Shown here: one piece after another, positions 30,866-39,177 of the stretch
Numbering within the stretch: the first letter of the stretch is position 1
How the letters are laid out: every line of letters begins with the position of its first letter
From: Chloroflexi bacterium CFX4
Lineage (GTDB): Bacteria > Chloroflexota > Anaerolineae > Aggregatilineales > UBA2796
Direction: 5' to 3'
Length of the DNA: 64,000 bases
NCBI GenBank assembly: GCA_021404685.1
Contig: QWHC01000011.1
Span: 1-64,000, forward strand
Made by a program: the position numbers and the translations under genes
The notes under the pieces: generated by a model
Seen by the model: the letters and a program-made list of their open reading frames with translations, nothing else
Database searches by the model: none
Told to the model about the DNA's origin: nothing

Positions 30866-33043
30866 TCATAGGCGCGTAGCAGTTTGGCTGATGCTCTGAG
30901 TCAGGGTCACTTCCCAGCGCTCATTTGGCTCCAGCCGCACGTGCCACAGATGCAAAAAAACCGTCCCCTGATAGCCGCGCTCAAAGCCGTCCCCTGAAAG
31001 GGTGACTGTCTCCAACGGGAACTGCCACAAAAAGGCAGGTCTGCTCAGTGTGGTGGCAAGCGTCAGGTTGTGCAGGGTGGTATCGGTGCTGTAGTGCTGG
31101 ACGCCTTCCAATTCGCGCAAGGCGCCAAGCGGCAGACGGTCGCTCTCGCCGTTCAGGCGCAGCGCGCTGTAAGAAATATCCTGCCCGCCATCAAAGCCGA
31201 CCACTGTCTCGATGCCAAAGCGTAGTTCAAGTGGCTGCTTGCCGTGATGCGAAAGCGTGTAATCTACTTGGAAGGCGCTTTCACTGTGAAAGAACTGAAA
31301 TGCCTTACGCAAATTGATTGGATGCTGCATCTCGCCCAACCAAATGCTGCCGGCACGCTGCAAAGTGATATAAGCGCGGATGCCATCGCAAGCTGCCTCG
31401 ATAATCTCGTAGGGCTGATTCACAAAATTGCCCTGCTCCGCATACTGAGCGCGGTAGAATTCGTCGAGCGTGGTCGAGTTGCTCAGGAAATGATCGAGGA
31501 AGGAGCAGCGCCGATGCCAATCATAGATTAGGCGGTGTTCCAAGCCGCCTTCTTTGGCACGCACCGAACGGCTGTATGGTGGTTCGCTCTCCAGCGGCAT
31601 GGGCGAGGTGGGCAGGATGATCGAGCCATCGGCGGCAGCTTGGCGCAGACGGGCATGATAGCTCTCTTTGCGGCGCGTCATGACGTTATAGAGATTATAG
31701 GCAGACGGGCGGAAATCTAGCTCTACCATGCCGCCGCCGTAGACGGGCGACCAGATCGCGCTGAGCGGTGAGCCAAGCAGCGCAATATCGCTATGACCAT
31801 CCTGATCCAGATCGAACGTTTGCAGGCGCAGTTCAGCCTCTTCGCTTTCAGCGGCATCTTCAGCGGCGATCAGGTTGGCGTAGTTTGCCACCCGCAAATT
31901 GAACAGATACACACCGCCGGAAAGCCCATGCCAATATGGATCGTTGCCCTGCGCTGCCCACAGCAATTCTAAGGCGCGATCCCGCTTGCGCCCGCGCCGC
32001 ATGGCGTGAACCTTGCGGCTGACCATCAGCGCACGCTTGTGCAGATGGTTGATCTCGGCATATTTGACGAGGAAATTCCGCCACAAGCCGCCGCGCAAAA
32101 AGTTAAGCTGATCGGCGCGCCGTTCGCGCTCTAAGCGTTGGCGCAGTTCGCCTAAGCGCTGTGCTTCATCCGTCAGCAGGCTCCAAACGCCCATTTCCAT
32201 ATAGCTGGCAGAGGGCAAATAGGCGCGCCCCAGCGGCGGAAAACGCGCCATATAGTGGCTGGGCGTGGTCGTCTTGAGCCATTCGGCGTTCATCTCTAGG
32301 GCGGTGAACAAATCTTCCATGTAGCGCCCTTCGCCCCAGCAATACTCGTAGGCGCCGGCATACGTGCCGAACTTCTCGCCATTATCTGCCATCAGCATCA
32401 GGCGCGGCGGCTGCCCGCTCTGCGGCTGGATTGCCTGTTCGCGCAGCCACTCCAAGACGCTTTCAACCGGCTGACCGGGAATGGCATAGCGCAAGTGCTT
32501 AAGGGCGGGAAAAACGGCGAGCGGAAAGCCTTGTTCCTCAGTGATGTAGTAGCCGAACATATCCTGCGGTTTATCAAAACCAACCGCCTCAAAATGCGCG
32601 TCGTCCAAGATCACATAGCGCAGGTTCGCCTGAGCAATCGGCTTGGCAAGGTGTGGCTCCCAAATGCGCTCGGTCAGCCACATGCCGCTTGGCGTGGTGC
32701 CGAAAAGCGACTCCAGTTCGTCGGTTAGCTTCTCAATCTGCCCGATCTTGTCCTCATCGGGAATGGCGGCAAGCACAGGCTCATAGTAGCCGCCGGAGAG
32801 CATCTCGACCTGCCCAGCGGCGATCAGCGCACGCAGGCGTTCCAGCATTTCGCGCTGGTTGTGTTTCAACCATTCCAGCAGCGCGCCGCTGTAGTGGAGT
32901 GCCACGCGCACTTTGGGATGATGTTCGAGCGTCTCGATAAGGGGAAGGTAGCTGACGTGCGCGCTGTGTTCGGTCACATAGCTAAATTGCCCGACCGGCT
33001 GGTGGTTGTGAAAGACCAAAGAGAGGTAGATTGGCTCGGTCAT
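30866..33043 (-). CDS. GH57 4-alpha-glucanotransferase/alpha-amylase-like enzyme
   Basis: Glycoside hydrolase family 57 protein of 725 residues with DUF1925/DUF1926-type C-terminal domains, the architecture of the Thermococcus litoralis 4-alpha-glucanotransferase. Motifs are FHNHQPVGQF at the N-terminus, SGGYYEPVL, the nucleophile region WLTERIWEP, the acid/base region MADNGEKFG, and PSASYMEMGVWSL. It lacks a signal peptide and is probably cytoplasmic, acting on glycogen or maltodextrins. The ATG at 33043 has GAGGG at 9 nt; an ATG at 33076 with GGGAG is an alternative. It precedes the amidohydrolase gene. Confidence 0.9.
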   Translation of the reverse strand: MTEPIYLSLVFHNHQPVGQFSYVTEHSAHVSYLPLIETLEHHPKVRVALHYSGALLEWLKHNQREMLERLRALIAAGQVEMLSGGYYEPVLAAIPDEDKIGQIEKLTDELESLFGTTPSGMWLTERIWEPHLAKPIAQANLRYVILDDAHFEAVGFDKPQDMFGYYITEEQGFPLAVFPALKHLRYAIPGQPVESVLEWLREQAIQPQSGQPPRLMLMADNGEKFGTYAGAYEYCWGEGRYMEDLFTALEMNAEWLKTTTPSHYMARFPPLGRAYLPSASYMEMGVWSLLTDEAQRLGELRQRLERERRADQLNFLRGGLWRNFLVKYAEINHLHKRALMVSRKVHAMRRGRKRDRALELLWAAQGNDPYWHGLSGGVYLFNLRVANYANLIAAEDAAESEEAELRLQTFDLDQDGHSDIALLGSPLSAIWSPVYGGGMVELDFRPSAYNLYNVMTRRKESYHARLRQAAADGSIILPTSPMPLESEPPYSRSVRAKEGGLEHRLIYDWHRRCSFLDHFLSNSTTLDEFYRAQYAEQGNFVNQPYEIIEAACDGIRAYITLQRAGSIWLGEMQHPINLRKAFQFFHSESAFQVDYTLSHHGKQPLELRFGIETVVGFDGGQDISYSALRLNGESDRLPLGALRELEGVQHYSTDTTLHNLTLATTLSRPAFLWQFPLETVTLSGDGFERGYQGTVFLHLWHVRLEPNERWEVTLTQSISQTATRL

Positions 33044-33136
33044 GGCAACTGCCCTCACTGTGCTGCTTTCACTCATTATACTCCCAAGCCGCACGGCGGA
33101 CTAATGCCGACACTTTGAAACTGTGGCTTCGCGTCG

Positions 33137-34480
33137 TTACGCGCCCTGAAGCGCTTCCCATGCCAGAATGCCCAAGCCGGCTGTGACGCCTGCAAAGCGA
33201 TCTTCCACCACCAGCTTTTCCGCGCCGAATAGCTCGCTTAGCAAGGCAATGCTGGCAGGCAAATGCGATGATCCACCCGTCTGCACGACGGCATCTATCT
33301 GATCAGGCTGCAAATTGGCGTCTGCCAGCACAGCCAACACCGCCTCTCGAATCTTGCGCCACTCGCCTGCTGTGAAGCGCTCAAACTGCGCCCGTGTGAT
33401 CAACTGCCAAATATCAATCGCGTGCCCTTCAAAGCGCAGCACGTCAAAGAAGGCATCTGAGAGGCGGCGTTTGCTCTGCTCCACAGCTTCGGTCAGCGCA
33501 AAGCCATAAAAATTGAAGATGAGCGACTCAAGGGCGTAAAGGCGGGCGGGGTGCGAACAATTGCGCTGCACCTGATGCAGAAAAGCGCGAGTTTCCAATG
33601 TGGCAAGTTCCGCTAAGCCTTCCCAAGCTGCCACGCGCTCGATCAAGTCGCGTGGTAAGGGCAGCTTTTTCTCGCCCCACGTAACGCCTTGCCCAAAGTG
33701 CGGCAGCAGCGCATTCTCGATGATGCGCTGATCAAAGCGATCACCTGCAATGCCCACACCGCCAATCGCCAGCACTTCGGCGGGCGCCTTCGGTTTGATG
33801 TGCAGCGCCGTCAGGTCAAGCGTGCCGCCGCCAAAATCGTAGACGAGGACGATCTGCGGCTTGTGAATGTGCCGCGTATAGCTGCGCGCTGCGGCAATTG
33901 GCTCAAAGGCGAACTGCACCTGCTCAAAGCCAGCAAGCTGTGCAGCTTGGCGCAGCCGATCCTCAGCACGCTGATTATCAGCTTCTGTTTCGGCATCCAC
34001 AAAGCGAACAGGTCTGCCAAGCAGCACCGCCGTCACAGGGCGATCCAGAAGTTGGCTGGCGCGCTGACGTGCGGCGCTCAGGTAGCGTGCGATCAGGGCT
34101 TCAAGGCTATATTGCTTTCCGTAGAGCGTCATATGTGTGTAGCCAGTTGCCAGCGCGCTTTTTAGCGAACGGAGCAGGCGCCCCGGCTCTAGATCATCCA
34201 CCTCAACCGTTGCATCGGTCTGCACATGCAGCCCATCGGAAAATTCCATGACAACATGCCCAATCACCTTACGCACCATGCGGCGCGGACGGTTCACATT
34301 TTGCGTGTTATAGAGGTCTATCGCACGCTGCCCAATGTGTGTTTCACCTTCACGGGTCAGGTAGAGGACGGAGCGCATTACGCTGCGCCCTGTGTGCGGA
34401 TCAAGCGGCAGAACGCGCAGCGTCTGCCCATCGTAGGTGGCAATGCCAGAATTGGTCGTGCCGAAGTCCATCCCGATCAT
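33137..34480 (-). CDS. YegD-like Hsp70-family ATPase
   Basis: A 447-residue protein with the actin-like ATPase fold of Hsp70 but no substrate-binding domain. It has phosphate-1 motif MIGMDFGTTNSGIA, phosphate-2 motif LVYDFGGGTLDLT and the adenosine motif VVQTGGSSHLP, with FEPIAAARSY between. It matches the YegD-type chaperone-like proteins; their client is unknown. AAGGA lies 6-8 nt before the ATG at 34480. A TATAAT on the minus strand at 34522-34517 is a likely -10. It is divergent from the SGNH hydrolase gene. Confidence 0.9.
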   Translation of the reverse strand: MIGMDFGTTNSGIATYDGQTLRVLPLDPHTGRSVMRSVLYLTREGETHIGQRAIDLYNTQNVNRPRRMVRKVIGHVVMEFSDGLHVQTDATVEVDDLEPGRLLRSLKSALATGYTHMTLYGKQYSLEALIARYLSAARQRASQLLDRPVTAVLLGRPVRFVDAETEADNQRAEDRLRQAAQLAGFEQVQFAFEPIAAARSYTRHIHKPQIVLVYDFGGGTLDLTALHIKPKAPAEVLAIGGVGIAGDRFDQRIIENALLPHFGQGVTWGEKKLPLPRDLIERVAAWEGLAELATLETRAFLHQVQRNCSHPARLYALESLIFNFYGFALTEAVEQSKRRLSDAFFDVLRFEGHAIDIWQLITRAQFERFTAGEWRKIREAVLAVLADANLQPDQIDAVVQTGGSSHLPASIALLSELFGAEKLVVEDRFAGVTAGLGILAWEALQGA

Positions 34481-34516
34481 CGTATGACTCCTTCACCTTT
34501 AACGCGGCGGCAGCCC

Positions 34517-34522
34517 ATTATA
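34517..34522 (-). promoter_or_regulatory. Candidate -10 element of the YegD-like gene
   Basis: A perfect TATAAT on the minus strand about 37 nt before the ATG. No -35 at standard spacing was found, so support rests on the hexamer and its position. Confidence 0.3.
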
Positions 34523-34678
34523 GAGGAAAGGTGGCAAGCTGCGAAGGGTGAAGTTGCAGGCGCCGACGGAGAACACAAGGGCAAAATTTACAAAATTCAC
34601 CGTTTGCGGTACTTTAAGGGGCTAGGTTAGCCACACTAACCACATCTTTAAGAGATTCTGGGAGGCGATTCGCCACCA

Positions 34679-35959
34679 ATGAGGCATGTAAGCGTATTTT
34701 TTTCACTGGCACTGCTGCTGGTGTTTGGCAGCTTGTCTTTAGGCTGGCAGGCTGCCACGCCGAAGGCGCAGGCACTTCAAATCACGGCGACACCCTCTGG
34801 CGGGCGCTTGGGCTTGCCAACCAACACGCCGCGCCCTAGCCGCACACCGACCGAAGCGCCACCACCAACCATCACACCAACGCCCGCGCCGCTCATAGCG
34901 CGCCTATGCCTTGATTGCAACCGTGTGCGCCTGCGGAACACGCCCGGCACTGCCGGCGAGATTCTGACCGTGCTTGATCCGACTGCTCAACTTACTGTCA
35001 TCGGGCGGACAGCCGATAACCAATGGCTGCAAGTCCTGGTCGCGCCGGGCGTCACACGCGGCTGGATGTCTGCCCTGTTTGCGCGCTTGCCCGATCTCAG
35101 CCCGATCCCTGCCGAACGCTTGAACGCGCTGCCTGTGGAAGGTGTGGCAGTCGAGGCAAGCCCAACGCCGACCAGCGCTTTCACCGCCAGCGTGCCGCCA
35201 TGGCTGACGGGCATTAGCTCGCGCACCCGCGCTATTTATCTGCGTGGGCAGCAGTTGGGCAACCGCCGTAATGTGTTCTCCAAGATTGGCGATAGCATCA
35301 CTGCCTCACCGCAATTCCTCTATCCAATTGGCTTTGGGCAGTATGACCTTGGCAGCTATGGCAGCCTCTCCAACGTGATCGGCTTCTTTTCGCAGGTGAA
35401 TGCGCGGGCGGGCAATTCATTTGCCAATCAATCCCTTGCAGCGGTCAGCGGTTGGACAGCCGACAAACTGCTGACGCCCGGCTTTGCCTACCCTGAAATC
35501 TGCGGGGCAGATACGCCGCTGGTGTGCGAGTACAAACAGGTGAAGCCTGCCATTGCGCTGATCATGATCGGCACGAACGATAGCGGCAGTGGCTTCACCG
35601 ATGTCTACGCCAACCAACTGCGCCAAATTGTGGAGATTTCACTGGAAATGGGCGTCATTCCTGTGCTGAGTACTATTCCGCCCAAGAACTTTGATGAAAA
35701 TCAGGAACAGCGCGTGCAGGCTTGGAACAGCGTCATCCGCGCTATCGCCGCGCAATATGAAGTGCCGCTGTGGGACTATCACGCCAACATGGTTGGCTTG
35801 CCAAACCGCGGCATGAGCAGCGACGGCTTGCATCCCTCCGCGCCACCGGATGGTGCAGCAGGGCGCTTTACGCCTGAGAATTTGCAGTATGGCTACACCA
35901 TGCGTAACCTAAACGCGCTGCAAGTGCTGGATGCCTTGCTGCGGACGGTGATGTACTAG
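34679..35959 (+). CDS. Secreted SGNH/GDSL hydrolase with SH3-like domain
   Basis: Extracellular 426-residue protein. A signal peptide (to about residue 32) is followed by a Pro/Thr-rich linker with TPTPAP, then a bacterial SH3-like domain (about 74-135, with VRLRNTPG and GWMSALF). After a second Thr/Pro linker comes an SGNH hydrolase domain: GDSIT (204-208, Ser nucleophile), GTND (298-301) and DGLH (382-385, catalytic Asp/His). It probably deacylates or deacetylates a cell-wall or surface glycan, with the SH3 domain binding the wall. GGGAGG lies 13 nt before the ATG. It heads a unit with the DUF4203 gene and queG. Confidence 0.88.
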   Translation: MRHVSVFFSLALLLVFGSLSLGWQAATPKAQALQITATPSGGRLGLPTNTPRPSRTPTEAPPPTITPTPAPLIARLCLDCNRVRLRNTPGTAGEILTVLDPTAQLTVIGRTADNQWLQVLVAPGVTRGWMSALFARLPDLSPIPAERLNALPVEGVAVEASPTPTSAFTASVPPWLTGISSRTRAIYLRGQQLGNRRNVFSKIGDSITASPQFLYPIGFGQYDLGSYGSLSNVIGFFSQVNARAGNSFANQSLAAVSGWTADKLLTPGFAYPEICGADTPLVCEYKQVKPAIALIMIGTNDSGSGFTDVYANQLRQIVEISLEMGVIPVLSTIPPKNFDENQEQRVQAWNSVIRAIAAQYEVPLWDYHANMVGLPNRGMSSDGLHPSAPPDGAAGRFTPENLQYGYTMRNLNALQVLDALLRTVMY

Positions 35960-35973
35960 AGGAGAGACCACAG

Positions 35974-36576
35974 ATGGCGACAGACGTGCTGGTTGGTGTT
36001 GTGTTGATCCTGATCGGAGCGCTCAGCTTGTTTTTCGGCTGGCAGCTCTTCCGCCTGATCTTGGCGTTGGTCGGTCTAACGTATGGCGCTGCCATTGGCA
36101 GCCTGATCGCGAATAGCATCGCGCCGGGCGAACAAACTTTGGCGCTCATCCTTGCCATCATCGTCGGCTTGCTGTTGGCAATCTTAGCAGGTGTTTTATG
36201 GTCGCTGGCAATTTATATCTCCGGCGCGTTCTTGGGCGCGGCGGTCGGTTTGTTGTTGGCGCCCAGCATTGGTGCTATGGGCATTACGCAGCTTGTGATT
36301 GTGCTTGGCGCGGCATTCATCGGTTTGCTGCTGGCGATCATGCTGCGGAAGACCATCGTCATCCTTGCCACTGCCGTGAATGGTGCCGGCTTGGTCATGT
36401 ACGGTGTAAGCCTGTTTGTGCCAAGCCTGAGGGTGGTGACGTTCGTCAACGGCGAGATGCAAATCGTCTCGGATTCCAGCACCCTTGCCTTGGTGATCTT
36501 GGTTGTGTTAGCGCTCTTCGGCTTTTTGGTGCAATACAACAACAGCGCAGCCTGGCGGCGCAGCACAGTGCTGTAG
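35974..36576 (+). CDS. DUF4203-like polytopic membrane protein
   Basis: A 200-residue, highly hydrophobic protein with six or seven membrane segments. The glycine-rich helices FGWQLFRLILALVGLTYGAAIG and YISGAFLGAAVGLLLAP resemble DUF4203/TMEM198-like proteins. No catalytic residues or known function. GAGGAGAG gives a good ribosome binding site, 14 nt after the SGNH hydrolase stop, and queG begins 3 nt after its end. The three genes are therefore probably one transcript. Confidence 0.75.
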   Translation: MATDVLVGVVLILIGALSLFFGWQLFRLILALVGLTYGAAIGSLIANSIAPGEQTLALILAIIVGLLLAILAGVLWSLAIYISGAFLGAAVGLLLAPSIGAMGITQLVIVLGAAFIGLLLAIMLRKTIVILATAVNGAGLVMYGVSLFVPSLRVVTFVNGEMQIVSDSSTLALVILVVLALFGFLVQYNNSAAWRRSTVL

Positions 36577-36579
36577 GGC

Positions 36580-37743
36580 ATGAGCGCCGCTTTTCCAAGT
36601 GTGCGGCTGAAGGCACACGCGCAGCAGCTTGGCTTCTCGATGCTCGGCATAACGGCGGCACTGCCATCGCCGCGCTTGGACGCCTACCTACATTGGATCG
36701 CGGCGGGCTATCACGGCACAATGGCATACATGGCGCGTCCAGATCGAGTAGCGCGCCGCCGCGATTTGAGCGTGATCCTGCCGAATATACGCTCGCTGAT
36801 TGTGGTTGGGCTGGAATATCACGCGCTGAGTGTGCCACCTGCGCTGCTGAACGATCCTGCGCGTGGGCGAATCGCTGCCTATGCGTGGGGGCAGGACTAT
36901 CACGCCCTGATCGCGGAACGGTTGGAGCGGCTTGCCGCGTGGCTGCACAGTGAATCGGGCGGGATGGCGCACCGCGTGTATGTGGACACCGGCGCGCTTC
37001 TGGAGCGTTCGCACGCCCAGCAAGCAGGCATCGGCTTTGTGGGCAAAAACACGGTGCTGATCGATCCCAAGCGCGGCAGCTACTTCTTCTTGGGCGAAAT
37101 CCTGACCGACCTCGCCTTTGATCGCTACGATGCACCACACCGCGAGAGCATGTGTGGCACCTGCAACCGCTGCCGCGCCGCCTGCCCGACGGATGCCTTC
37201 CCGCAGCCTTACGTGCTGGATGCGCGCCGCTGCATTAGCTACCTGACCATAGAGTACAAAGGCTATCTTCCGCATGAACTGCGCCCGCTGATGGGCAATT
37301 GGATTGTGGGTTGCGATGTGTGCATGGATGTCTGCCCGTTCACGCGCTTTGCCACGCCCACGCCGCACCATGCCTTTCATCCGCCCGATTTTGAGCGTGC
37401 CGCACCGCCGCTGCTGCGCCTGTTGCAAATGAGCGACTCCGAGTTTGCCACCTTTTTTGAAGGCTCGCCGATCTTGCGGCTGAAGCGCCCACGCTTGCTG
37501 CGGAATGCCTGTGTTGCAGCGGGCAACTGGCGCGATATACGTGCGCTGCCGCCGCTGCACGCGCTGTTGGAGGATGCCAGCCCGTTAGTGCGCGCCCATG
37601 CCGCGTGGGCAGTGGCACGCATTTCGGGTGGCGCGGCACGAGATGCCCTGCGGGCTGTGCTATCGCGTGAGGCAGACGCTGAGTGTGCCGTCGAGATCAG
37701 CAGGGTGCTTACCGATCTCGGCTGTGCTAAGAGGCTTGGATGA
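36580..37743 (+). CDS. queG: Epoxyqueuosine reductase
   Basis: Cobalamin- and iron-sulfur-dependent enzyme performing the last step of queuosine synthesis in tRNA wobble position 34. The 387-residue protein has the proposed catalytic Asp136 in VYVDTGALLERSHA. The 4Fe-4S ligands are Cys192, 195, 198, 202 (CGTCNRCRAACP), Cys218 and Cys245, 248, 252 (CDVCMDVCP), as in characterised QueG. The C-terminal region (about 300-380) is HEAT-like. Its need for cobalamin is consistent with the PduO gene at 1.8 kb, though no other queuosine genes are seen. Its 3' end overlaps the opposite glycosyltransferase gene by 17 nt. Confidence 0.95.
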   Translation: MSAAFPSVRLKAHAQQLGFSMLGITAALPSPRLDAYLHWIAAGYHGTMAYMARPDRVARRRDLSVILPNIRSLIVVGLEYHALSVPPALLNDPARGRIAAYAWGQDYHALIAERLERLAAWLHSESGGMAHRVYVDTGALLERSHAQQAGIGFVGKNTVLIDPKRGSYFFLGEILTDLAFDRYDAPHRESMCGTCNRCRAACPTDAFPQPYVLDARRCISYLTIEYKGYLPHELRPLMGNWIVGCDVCMDVCPFTRFATPTPHHAFHPPDFERAAPPLLRLLQMSDSEFATFFEGSPILRLKRPRLLRNACVAAGNWRDIRALPPLHALLEDASPLVRAHAAWAVARISGGAARDALRAVLSREADAECAVEISRVLTDLGCAKRLG

Positions 37744-38935
37744 GCGCGTACTGTTCGCCTAAGGTGCGGTAAATCTCGATCCACTGGGCAGCCACTTGGC
37801 GCACGTCAAAATGGCAGCTAATCTGGTGGGCATGAACGCCCATTGCGCGGCGTGCGCCTTCCTGCTGGCAGAACCAACTGATTGCCGCCGCCAGATCAGC
37901 AGGATTGTTCTCCGCCAAGATGCCTGCTTGCTGATGGTTGGGATATTCATCCCACCAATCGGCACGCACACCCAAAAATGGCTTACTGCACGCGATTGCC
38001 TCAATCACCGAGATTGGGTTTACCTCACTGACGGAAGGCGTGGCAAATACATCGAACATGGGCAAGTAACGCGGCATCTCTTGGTTGGGCAGCTTGCCCA
38101 AGAAATGGACGCGCTCGCGGACGGGCGCAGTGATTGCCTCTAGATCAGCGCGGGAACTCCCATCGCCGATCACGACCCAATGAGCATCTGCGCCCTGCCC
38201 AACCGCAACAAGGAAGGCATGGGCAAACACCTCTAAGTTTTTCTCAGGTGCAACACGCCCAACATAGCCGAAGATGGTTGCTTGCGAACCAATGCCGAAT
38301 TGATCACGCCGCACGGCGTTTTCGGGAATGCGTTCGTAGGGCTGCAACTGCACGCCGTTATGCACCACGCGCATACGGTCGGCAACGTCTGGTGCAAGCT
38401 GTTGCATCCAGCGCAGCGATGAATAGGCGGGCGCGGTGATCACGTCGCTCATCCGCATCACGTAGGTCATCTGCGCCTCAACATAGAGCCGCAACATCGG
38501 GCGCAGCACGCTAGACCACTTTTCCTCAAGGTAAATATCATGCCGTGTGTGGTTGGTGAAGACCAATGGGCGGTTGGCACGCTGCGCCATGCGTAGGGCG
38601 ATGTAGGCGATGTTAAAGGGATCATTAACGTGAAAAACGCTCAACTTTTCAGCGATGAGCGTTGAAGGGCGGTCTAACATTAGCGCGCCTTGAAAAGGGC
38701 TGTTGCCAAGCGGCACGCCGCGGGTGACCCATACATTGGGCTGATCGGTTTCTTGGTTGCCAAAGGTGAACACATGGGCATCCTGCCCTTGCGCCAGCAG
38801 TTCGGCGTGCAGGTTGCTCAACGTTACGCTCACGCCGTTGATGATGGGCGGAAAGCTATCCGTAAATAACCCGATTTTAAGCCGCTGCTGATCAGCGGCG
38901 GGAGAGCGCTTGCGCGCCGTTCTCATGCTAATCAC
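37727..38935 (-). CDS. GT4-family glycosyltransferase
   Basis: GT-B fold glycosyltransferase of 402 residues. The N-terminal domain begins with KIGLFTDSFPPIINGVSVTLSNL, the typical glycine-rich acceptor loop. The C-terminal domain has GYVGRVAPEKNLEVFAHAF and PSVSEVNPISVIEAIACSKPFLG, matching the EX7E nucleotide-sugar motif of GT4. Similarity to mannosyl/glucosyl transferases of glycolipid synthesis is plausible but the sugar is not deducible. The GTG start at 38935 has AGG at 5 nt; an internal ATG at 38926 is the alternative. A clear promoter lies about 100 nt upstream. Confidence 0.9.
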   Translation of the reverse strand: MISMRTARKRSPAADQQRLKIGLFTDSFPPIINGVSVTLSNLHAELLAQGQDAHVFTFGNQETDQPNVWVTRGVPLGNSPFQGALMLDRPSTLIAEKLSVFHVNDPFNIAYIALRMAQRANRPLVFTNHTRHDIYLEEKWSSVLRPMLRLYVEAQMTYVMRMSDVITAPAYSSLRWMQQLAPDVADRMRVVHNGVQLQPYERIPENAVRRDQFGIGSQATIFGYVGRVAPEKNLEVFAHAFLVAVGQGADAHWVVIGDGSSRADLEAITAPVRERVHFLGKLPNQEMPRYLPMFDVFATPSVSEVNPISVIEAIACSKPFLGVRADWWDEYPNHQQAGILAENNPADLAAAISWFCQQEGARRAMGVHAHQISCHFDVRQVAAQWIEIYRTLGEQYALIQAS

Positions 38936-39036
38936 ATCAACCTATCCTACTGCCTGTAAACGACACTGGACGGCGGGTGGTGTGTGCCATTTACATGAAG
39001 ATGCTGTGTCCGACGCACACATCACAGATCATCATT

Positions 39037-39064
39037 ACTCTATCACTGCTTAGGCGTCTGTCAA
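39037..39064 (-). promoter_or_regulatory. Promoter of the GT4 glycosyltransferase gene
   Basis: On the minus strand a perfect TTGACA (39064-39059) is followed by TAGAGT (39042-39037) after 16 nt. It leaves a leader of about 95 nt before the GTG start. Confidence 0.55.
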
Positions 39065-39177
39065 TAGGCTGAAAAGATTGAAGCGTGGGAACGATAAGGG
39101 CATGAACTGCCGTCCATGCCCAACTAGCGTGAAAGTTCGCCCATCTGCCGCGCCAGCGCGCCGCTTTTTACAAGCCG

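Noticed and set aside
34625..34641. GGTTAG-CCACA-CTAACC dyad before the SGNH hydrolase gene
   Set aside because: Only 6-bp arms and no repeat elsewhere; too short to support a regulatory call.
39142..39172. GC-rich self-complementary stretch after uvrA
   Set aside because: Pairing is imperfect and the T-rich part lies on the wrong side for uvrA transcription.
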